From: Botryllus schlosseri
Lineage: Eukaryota; Chordata; Ascidiacea; Stolidobranchia; Styelidae
DNA: 22,721 bases
Reading direction: 5' to 3'
NCBI GenBank assembly: GCA_000444245.1
Contig: ATSW01001289.1
Location: 1-22,721, forward strand
Shown here: piece after piece, positions 1 through 10,500 of the stretch
Numbering within the stretch: position 1 is the first letter of the stretch
Layout of the letters: each line of letters opens with the position of its first letter
Position numbers and translations under genes: made by a program
Notes under the pieces: generated by a model
Told to the model about the DNA's origin: nothing
Databases searched by the model: none
Seen by the model: the letters and a program-made list of their open reading frames with translations, nothing else

Positions 1-1411
1 GATCATTGGTAATTTGACTTTTACATATATCATATTTCAAAAGCATTTGTTGCCACAGTGTCAAATTCGCAATATTCCTAGTTTTAAATGACTAGGCGTG
101 GTCTCACTTGTGACAAACGGATGCAATTCCTGCTTTACAATGTTTCAAAACATGACACCCGTCATTATATTTTAAATGCGGTTATTACTGTATCAAAACA
201 ACATACGTCGCAAAGTTTGCGAATTGCCGAATATAGGTTCTCCGCGATCATGGGACAGTTGTATATTGCAGTGATTAGAGGCGTAAATCTGTTCATTATA
301 GTTCCATACGTCACCGTAACCGAGTTCACACAAGATTGAGTCACCGGCCAAGATTGATGTGAAATTCAGGTCTACATGGTTATCGAGATGGTTACAAAGT
401 GAATTTGTGCCATGTAATTACCATATTTAGCATATCCTACAGTGATGTCATCTGTGTTGCGGCGTTCTTGACAATCTATGAAAATGTCATTTAACCGTAT
501 CTGCCCTTACTATTTCAACAGCATATTTGTTATATTTATAGAAATGAGGTCGCTGAATAATGCGGGTGGTACCATGGTCTTTATTGTTCATTCTAAAATA
601 TATTATTTTCGTATACAATACATATCTGTAATGCCACACATATGATGGATACGATTTCAATTTTTCAAATTTGGTATAAGGGAACACTGAACGCTCTTCG
701 TCTTCGCAGATTTTTTGACTTGACTGTTAAGCCGTGTAATTTGATATCCTGCACAACAATTATTCCAGCCCACGTGAAGGCACAATTTGACAGGAGTTGA
801 AAGTAAATGATATTCAATCACGGTTAGATCATTATCATATCCTGGGTCATGGTCCCTTGTTGTCTGTGGCTGGGTGTATTATTAAGCTGTACAAATTACT
901 GGGGTGCTTCCAAACTGCCAGATGATAATTCTACTTATGGAGCTGGTAATATATGGGCATTGGGCATACATATTTCTTAAAATTGAAGTCACCGTTATGT
1001 CAAAAGTGAATTAAGTTTGTGCGTATCGGGTACCAGTACTTTTTATTAGTGATCTTGCTGTTCACAGGGGAGTGTTGTCATGTTGTGGTCAATCATTAGT
1101 CATGGCTCATACTTAGCATGCCGGAAAAAATTAATTAGGCTCTAGTGCTCTTTATTCATACCTGGCAATAGTAGTAACTATAAATGCCATTGGCGAATCT
1201 TCATTAGCGTTTTATGGACTGGTTGCTTGAGGTGATTAGCCTTGTCCGTTGAAACAATCCCGGAATGTATTCCCTACACTTCACGATACAGTTAAGTAAT
1301 TACACAAATAATTTCCTATTTTCAATCAATTGCTAGCGAATGTGGTCACGCCATGAGCTTGTTTAGCCTATGTGATATTCGAAAGCTTACAAATGCACTT
1401 GTATTGCGTAG
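1..1411. other. Upstream intronic or flanking DNA, no gene seen
   Basis: This is AT-rich sequence 5' of the first recognised exon. It should be intron, because the X box begins internally. I searched for EF-hand or PH-domain coding segments on the + strand and found none. The short ORFs here (for example at 88-339) show no family resemblance. Confidence 0.6.
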
Positions 1412-1536
1412 GTGTGTCAAGATATGAGCCAACCTCTATCACACTACTTCATAGCCTCATCTCATAACACCTACCTCATGGAAGACCAGTTGTCCGGACC
1501 GAGTAACGTCAGTGCGTATATGCGTGCGCTGCTAAG
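1412..1536 (+). CDS. PLCL: PLCL exon 1 of window: start of X catalytic box
   Basis: This exon encodes [20 protein letters not shown] and the following stretch to RALL, the canonical opening of the PLC X box. His18 and Asn19 of the window protein (in SSHNTY) align with PLC-delta1 His311 and Asn312, the first catalytic histidine and a calcium ligand. The acceptor is the AG at 1410-1411 and the donor is GTACTA at 1537. It enters in phase 0 and leaves two bases of an Arg codon. The conserved residue before Val-Cys-Gln-Asp-Met in relatives lies in the preceding exon, which I could not find in the 1.4 kb upstream. Confidence 0.93.
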
Positions 1537-4500
1537 GTACTACTTTTGCGTGAAATTCTATGTCATATTTCATGCTGAATTGTTTTTGTCAGATGCTGCC
1601 GATGTATTGAGTTGGACTGTTGGGACGGAGCAGAAGGGTCGCCCGTGATATCTCATGGTCACACGCAAACCAGCAGGTTTGTCGTTTAGGTGTTTGCTTG
1701 TATTATACTATATCAGTGGTTCTCAACCCCTTTTGAACCGTCACGGCTCCCAAAGTTTTAATTCAAATTTAGCTCTATTATCGTGCAACCGTCATCTGTC
1801 CTAGGTGCGAATATCAACATCACGATAGTGATAAACAGCAACAAAATGACCATTCTTGAAACTAACATCATAGTCTACTATTTATGTAGAAATTGGGAAG
1901 GCTTTTGTTATTTCAAAGAGAATTCTGTAGCAGAATGTCATGAAATTCACGGCAGAGCCTTGAAAATACGCGATATCTATTTGATACGAACGAGTGCTGA
2001 AAATAGATTTCCACAAAGATAGGTGGTGGCGGAACGCGCAACGCTTCCAACACTACCTTTGGATATGATCGCAACATATATGACAGTAATGCCACCAAAA
2101 TAGAGAAACAGGTTTTTAGCGAACATATGAAGTCCAGGTCCAGGTCATTTCCATCTAGCAGCTCGTCTTGAAGTTATTCGGGAATAGCTGTTATGCATAT
2201 CACAGGAGAAAATGGATGTTTGCAAACACCTTTTTTCCAAAACCTCAACAAAACATGTCTAAACAATATGTTTGTATCAGTAGGCTATTGGCAATTTGGC
2301 AATTAAAATGAATAATAATATTTCATCTCAGACGGCCATTCTGATTATGTGAGTTATGAAGTTTTAGCAGTTATGAATCGAAACTGCCTTTTGATTTCTC
2401 TAATTAAAAAAAATACGAACTATGTTACCAACCATCCTATAAATTTGGAGGTTTCACGGACCGCCTGGAAATGCTTCGTGGACCCCCGGTTGAGAACCAC
2501 TGTACTATATCAAACATGTAGATACGCATGAGCATTTTTCTTAGAATAGGTGATAGGCTTACATATAATTCTAGCTATATTCCTGATGAGATGGCGATAG
2601 TAATTAGTAAGATGGTCTACAAGAAGTTGTGATTGAACAATTGTGGTATTTGTTTCGTAAAGTCACAATAGTTATTCTTACATATATTCTGTGTCGTGTA
2701 GGTGATTTTATTCCAACAAAATAGATAGAAATAAAACAGGGCAGACAAGTGCGAATAATATTGTGAATAATATTAAGTTGACAGTAAGATGCTAGAAGGA
2801 GACAACAATTTAATGTTATCAGTACACTATTAAAAAGAAAATTCTATGTCTATTGTCGCCGACATATTGGTAATTTGACAGAAAAGAGGTAAATAACAGT
2901 TTTGAAATGTCGATCTAAATAATCCTGGATACACCGCTTCTAAAATGAACATTCTAACCACTAGGCTATCGCGGTTTTATGATCTGAGTGCAATGTTTCA
3001 TTGAAATATCACATGTCTTGTGTGATAAAGACAATCGGTTCTTTTATAATGTAAACTTCATGATGAATAATTCTCAATATGTGATAACTTTACTTATAAG
3101 CTGCAGTATTAATCTGATCCTACCATGACATCTCCGTTATCTTCTCATGTTGTGACTCACCTCTAGTAGCGTCTGCAAGTGTGTTATATCCAATTCCAAT
3201 TGCTTTTAATGGATTCTACATATGTTTTGTTATACGTATGTCCCACTACACCACAAGTAATGGTAGCTCTGGGAAAGCAAGAACATTGAATAGCCACGTT
3301 AGTGTTATTGCCATGAGCATCATTGAAATACCATGGTAAGCACTTGTTTTTCATGAGTATAACTGATGAGTCCCAATTCAAATTATGTGTCGGTACAAAA
3401 TTTCTTTTTGATTCTGTCTCTGGTCTAAAAACCATGTGTAAATTGCACATTCCACATTGATATCTCAAAGTGTTAAAAAGCAACTGTGTGGTATATCTGT
3501 TATGTCGTTCAAATTGGACCAAAACCAGCGTATATTTTATAAGTTACTAACTAAACTCTCAACAGATCCCCATAGAATAGGGGTTATTGACTTTTTTCAG
3601 TCCGGACCCCTAAAATCTTTTGGGTGATTGTGTGGACCCCTTATTTTTGCCTGGTCTAAGAAAGTAAGATAAAAATTGAAGAACAGCCAAACCCCGAAAT
3701 TTTGGAAACACTTCCGCCCACTCCTAATCACATCCTCATATTGCCATCTGGTATAGTTGATGCTTGAAAAGCTACCTGTTGACTAAATAGGTCATTATTT
3801 TGAGCACTGGCAATACCGGTATGAAAAAATAAGGTAATAGTCAAAAAGAGGGAGAATCTTATTAAGGACAATGTGGTTTTATAGTTGTAGTTTCAACATT
3901 GACTTTCCATGGACCCCCTAAAACTAGTCTGCACATCCCAAGTCCTGCCATGTAAGATATGTGATTGATTTTTTTGATGTGGGTGATGGGTTCAGTGAAA
4001 CCCAGATGCTACTTCCGTGGGCGGCTTACCAAAATCCGACTTGAAAACCAAGTCTTCTCACTTATTCCTCAACTCTCAGTGTAAGCTTCGAACACACAAT
4101 CGAAGCGATCAAAGAGTGCAGTTTCAAGAACTCGCCGTATCCTGTCATTCTCTGTATCGAAAACCACTGTTCTATCGAACAACAAAAGAAGATGGCGTCC
4201 GTCTTAACGACACTACTGGGCGATCAGATCTACGTTACGGTATTGATACGGTTCGAGCTTGAAAGTAACTTACTTACGCGGTCGTATTGCGTTTAGAATC
4301 CGGACGACACGGCCGAATATCTCCCGTCTCCTGACGATTTGAAGTACAAGTTTCTGATACGGGGGAAGAAGTTACCCTCGGACATTGAAGGGGACGAGGG
4401 GTGGGTTACGGATGAAGACGAAGGCGCTGAACTTGACGAAAAGGTACCATATATTTACGACGGCCATGTTGCCCGATCACTTGTTATTTTGCTGGTAAAA

Positions 4501-7500
4501 CCGGATGGGAGGGGTCGATAGTTAGGCGTTTGGCAATTTTGATTTCAAAACAGCACTGCTAGACTGAGCGGTGGCTGAAACCTTGTTGAGTTGTTTCGTT
4601 TTGAAGTAATAAAGCGAATCGAGAATTTCTTGTGAATGTGTCAGATCATAGTGTCCTAAATGGTGTGGACACAAGCAAATCTCACGGCTCAGTGAAATCG
4701 GTCTACGTCACACTTTGAAATCGGTCTACGTCACACTTTCCATTTGGCTAAAAGCAATTTGACGGTGTTTTTTGACCGGCTTGCTGAGCGCGAAATTTGA
4801 TAAAACTGGTATCAATCGAAAGCTACCGCGGTACTGTTTGCGAAAATATTAATTTTACTCTGCTCGTGGCCCTGGAACCCCCCAAAATCAGCCTAAAACG
4901 TTGCATTGTAACTGAGTTTGATATTGTGACGCAACCATGCTGTCTGAACAGCTCAGGAGCAAGTGCGCGCGAGAGTGAGTGTGAATTCTCAATCGGTTGC
5001 GCAACAATGGCCAATACTCTTGCGGTTTGCGCTGCACCTCACTTGCTCCCAGACGGCATGGTTGCGTCACAATATCAAACTCCGTTACAATGCAACATTC
5101 GAGGCAGATTTTGGGGGGTTCCAGGATGACGAGCAGAATAAAAATTATACTTTAGCAATCAGTACCACTGTAGCTTTTGATTGATACTCGTTTTATCAAA
5201 TTTCGCGCTCGGCAAGCCGGTCAAAAATTACCGTCAAATTGCCTATTGCCAAATAGAACCTGTGACGCAGACCAATTTCACTGAGCCGTGAGATTTGCTT
5301 GTGTCCGCACCATATAGGACACTCTGGTCAGATGATTACATACTCTGTGATTACCGTATATTCTAGGTTATTTGTCATCTCTGATCCATATCAATTGCAC
5401 TGTAGCAATGTAGCGAATTGATTGATTGTTCCGTAGTACCGCGAATGTAGTATATTCTGGCTGTCCGATCTAGGCTAAGTGATATCGTGCTTGGTAGCGA
5501 CTAGGGCTTCTTAGTGGTTTCCCAAACTGTTGGTATTTTTATTTCGCACATCCATATTGCTATGACATCATGACTAGTGATTCTCAATCTCGATTTTTCC
5601 GTCCCTGTTTATTGAAGCTCTATTGAGTGACTGACTGAATTTCTAGTCATTGTTGTTGGTTGAAAATCTTAAAACAGCATTTCCTAACTGTGTCAGATTA
5701 TCAGACTCTAAGTCTTTTGATATGGACGGGACATTAGATCGCTGCACTAGACTTTTCTGCATGCCATAAGCATGCTGTGGGCATTAAAGTTAAAAACTGC
5801 TGTTTGAGAAACCATGTCATAAAACATCTATAATGTAATGTGTTGCAACAGGTTACAAGTTTCACACAGAAGGTAGACAGTAGTTGGGTGTTCGAAAGTT
5901 AGCAATTACTTGTTTAATCGTCACAGATCGAGCCTGTGGTAGAATGTCATGTTGACGTGATAGACGACACAATGATTGTTTCATATGCTGGATGTCATTA
6001 ATTGCGTTACGGGAATTGTGGATGGAATAGGCATCAATATAGTTGATCATGATCTGTTCGTGCATGCTATTGTGATTTGTTGTTGTCCGGTAGCATATGT
6101 GTAGGTATTTACAATAGTGTGACAAGCTTCTGTGTCTTTGTGCTAACACGAAGTCAATTTCAAGATACGTAATTCTAGTGTGTAAGAATGGACTGCACAA
6201 ATGCAATGTTCCCTAAAGGTCTGAAAATGACTGCGACATGTAAGCCTGAGTAAACGGGTTAATTTGTATGCAAAAGCATACGGTAAGTTTAATTCTGATT
6301 TCATTGGCTCAATTGCAAATGTGTTATCAGTGGACTCCTGAATTATGCAGCTGCTCCGCGCATAAATTTAATCGCACGTTGATCGTTTGAGATTTGAAAA
6401 GATTTCTCGACAATGACACAATCAAGGTCTCCAACTGAAACTAGAACTTTTGTTAACATTATCAAAGCAGCGTTTGTTTAATTGTCTTGCATATTTCATG
6501 TGATCACGAATGCTGTGAAATTGACAACATTTATATTACATGTTCCGGTGTTCCATATGAGCAATATCTGATATAGCAATGGATTTAAATAAGTCAACTG
6601 TCTTTGACCTTGCAAATTCCTGGTACGCGGATCACGACGCCCTGTGGCTGTTATGATGCATAATTTTCTTTTGTCCGATGTGTGCTACTAAAATGTGCAA
6701 TGTTCTATTCGACACGCTTGATGTTTGATTTGGAGTAGTAGTATTGCTAATGTAGGTATAACATGCCAATTGCTCATGCAGTACACGCACATTGCAGATA
6801 AATGGGCTGTGAATCCTTGCAATATTCACACAGCAAGAAATTGCACCGAGATTGCATTTTACGCATCTTTTTATAGGCTTTGAAAATCTACCTATGTCTT
6901 CCTGGCCTTAGGAAATTGATCATCAATCGAAAGATATCCAAATAATTTATTAAATCTCCAATGAATAATACACGATGTTAAACGAACGACCAACCGCACT
7001 TGAGCTTTTATCAATTCCAGTTAATACCATCAGTTTTAATATTTCAACAAGGTATTGATGTGCCAAACACACACGCCATTGTAAATCCATCGATCCGTGA
7101 TCCGAACCCCTAATCCGAGTTCAAATTTCAGCCCGCAGCAATGGATTCTCCGCCGGACTTGGTCTGACACGAATTTATATTTCCTAGGTTTTATCGCCTC
7201 CACCAGGCGGTACATTCTCGATCGGACCCGGCCTGTTGGTCACACCAAAAGAGGAGAGCAACGGGAAAGCAAGACGAAAGCTCGCGAAAGAGTTATCGGA
7301 CTTGGTGTCTTTGTGCATAAGCACACGGATTGATAGTGTCGATTGCCTGTTCTCAAATGAAAAGCGAAAAAGGTGAATATAAGTTACATTTGTCGGGTTT
7401 CAGCTCACATAACCGTCGCAGTGGGTCCACAATGTAATCTCATGGAAACCACAATCGTAGCAAGATCAGATGGCATGCCACCAATCATTCAACTGGTAAA

Positions 7501-10500
7501 TATGCGACGGGCAGTTGACACTTTGAATTTACACGTCTGCACTCCATTCTTACATGCTTAATTGTTTATTAGTTGTGGACCAGTATTGGAATTGCCAATC
7601 ACTGATTCTTTTCACTGCAGTGTCAATAACTTATATATTGGCGTCGATGCTGACATTTCAACACGTTAAAAATTGCATTGCATTAGTGGGGCTGAGGGAC
7701 CTGTACGGATTGTCATGAATATTTCATATTTACCATAAGGTCAATTCACTGCTGTTGAGCCTACGTCGATGCGCAAAGTTGCAAAGTAATATCCTGCCGA
7801 AGTGAACTCATTTCATAATATTGAAAATTGTCGGAGATTTTGTGCCATTTCAGAATCTTGCTACTGATATCATAGGGATTGTTGATCAGGATTAAACTTA
7901 TTTACAGCAGTACAATAAAAAACACTCAAACTCGAGATAAACTCACTCCTGAGAGCAATGTAATGTGTGTTTAGTTGCTGATTGGTAGTTATTGTCCATG
8001 CAGCATTGTAAGTCTAATCGATCCACCAGTCCATAATTTCCTAGGTGACTCATCCCATGAATTGAGTCAAGCTGTGGGTCACTTCCGTTGCCTTGACGAT
8101 TCTAGATTATTTATTCCGCCTCCAAAAATGGGTTGTCAGCAAAAAGGGACAGTTGTACGAGCTGTACAGCGCGATCTTTTACCATACCATGACATCACTC
8201 AAGCACACTATATAATTTTTGTGATATAATCTGATGAGAATTATTCAAACTGGGTTTGAATATTCCTCTGTACAGTTGTCGACTGACCAACTAGTTGGAT
8301 ATATATTTCCTCATCTGCAAGCTTTGCTTACGTAACTCTTACGTAAGTTACGTTCACAATAATGCCCAGTCATAGTCAATGATGAGATCTAATTATAGTT
8401 AGCAACCATTCAAGAATGTTACTGTTAGTAGAATGAATGAAATGTGCATGACCTCATTATTCATTGATCAAGTGCCTGTGATTTTAGAATTTCCTGTGTT
8501 GAAATCGTGTATCGGGAACGAATATTCAGAAAGGCAGACTCGTAACGGTTCAGCGATAAACAACCTGGATTAAATAAGGCNCCTTACGGATAGGCAACTC
8601 TCTTCACTATGCTTATTCTTCCAGATTTTAGCAGGCCATGAGTCATTCGCACGATGACTGGTGTCTTTGCGTATGTTCATTGTTGTGTCATTTGATCTCT
8701 TTACCAGGCATTTCGAGTTCACATCTATGCACGAAAGTACTGCTGCCGATTTCGCGAGAATATCGCCTGAAGAATTTGTGAATTTCAATAAAAGGTAGGA
8801 TGTATGCACGGGTGGTCAGTGATGGAGTGCTTACTGGCGCCACTTACTCAAGTGGCTGTGTGTTGGGACTGCTTCCACTTCTACTCGCATTTACGGCGCG
8901 GATTTTGTGGTATAGAAAGTAGTGTTGGTATGTGCTTGCATCGTTTCCATTGTTCCCTCTAATTTTTGACGAGTCTGCGCATACTCAACCAACTCATTGC
9001 GCAGACCCTTGGACAACAGTGCGTAACGACTAAAAAAAAAGGTGATCACTTCGGATTTTTTGTGCGCAACTTAGATTTTCTGTGCGCAGAGACCGTGTCA
9101 GCACTGCGAGGGAACATAGCTCCCCACGGTGTCACAGTAAAAGTGATACCGTATTTTTTAAAATTTCCCATGTTCATAGTGTCATTATTCATTTTGCGTT
9201 ACTTGTTAAGGTGCACCCTGCAATTTCAAAAGTGGCCACCACTGTAAATGCTAAAATATGTGATCTAACTCGAGTGCTTTTCATATCTTCATTGGGAAAG
9301 GAAAGCTCGTTACGTATTTTTGTCCTTGATGTTTTTGCGGCATACACACCGACTCATGACATACATACGATCTGTGCATCTGCATATGCAAACCATGAGT
9401 GCATGATGTGCATATGTCGCTGGACAGATATAGCCTTGTAAGGCTTTCTAAGTCTCGCACCTCCCCTCCATGCTATCCTGGTAATGCTGAGCGCCAAGTG
9501 GGGAAGTCGTGGATACCAGTGTTACTAATCACTAATCAGGTCTTTTGATTGACCCAACCGGGGATTGAACTCGCGACTTACCGATCAAGAAGCCGGACGC
9601 TTCACCATTGCGCTATCTTGTCTTATCTTATCTTATCTGCCTCTGCTTTAAGTAGTATTCACATGTCTTTGAAATTGCTACTTCTTATTGTAATTCAGTA
9701 GAATTTACAGCGTTACTTGTGCTGGAGTAGCAACGCTGTCTGATTTCACCACGCCTGGTTACTTCCTCCTCATTCCGGTAAAGTAATATTTTGAAACAAT
9801 TTTGACAGATATCTGACTCGTGTGCATCCAAGCGCGGCCAGACTGGATTCTAGTAACTTCAACCCACAGGATTTCTGGAATTGTGGCGTTCAGATTGCGT
9901 CTCTCAATTATCAAACGCCAGGTATATATCTTGTGGACTGTTGTTGTGTTGTGTTGTTTTCGATCTACCGAGTCCTTAAATTCGAGAAATTAACTGCTGG
10001 TCGTTTTTGCCCAATTTTAGATTCAGTGAAAACTTTTGTAAAAGTACGACACTCGGGGAGAGTGCTGACAACATCCCAACTCGATTGAGAATCAAAATCC
10101 TTGCATGTTTGTGTCATTGTCATCTCTGAACTACAGTGCTGTAATGCTTGGATGTTTAGCTGCGTTTTTTTTTCAAACATGATGTTGAGCTGTAGAAAAA
10201 TCGGCAATAAAACAGCATACTAGTCCGCAAACGAATCAACTCTAAACATGTTATAGGTATCTTCAATACGTTCTGTATAAACTGAGTTCTTGTGCAATCC
10301 TGAGCTTCTATGCGACGCTGGCTACACAGCTGATTTAGCGACTGTGCGATTGTGTTTCTCACTTCGGACATGACACTTATGGCAGGTTTGATGATGGAGT
10401 CAACGACGGACGTTTCACTCTGAACGGCGGCTGTGGCTACGTGCTGAAGCCTACGATTATGCGGGAAAAAGTACGTTGAAAAGTACATCGTCATCATTTT

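Noticed and set aside
88-339. An 83-codon ORF upstream of exon 1
   Set aside because: No EF-hand or PH-domain pattern and no fit with the expected preceding exon.
7975-8229. An 84-codon frame in intron 5 with [14 protein letters not shown], resembling the Y-box start
   Set aside because: Its possible donor sites do not give the phase needed by exon 6, and the true Y-box start ([10 protein letters not shown]) is found in exon 5 with correct phases on both sides.
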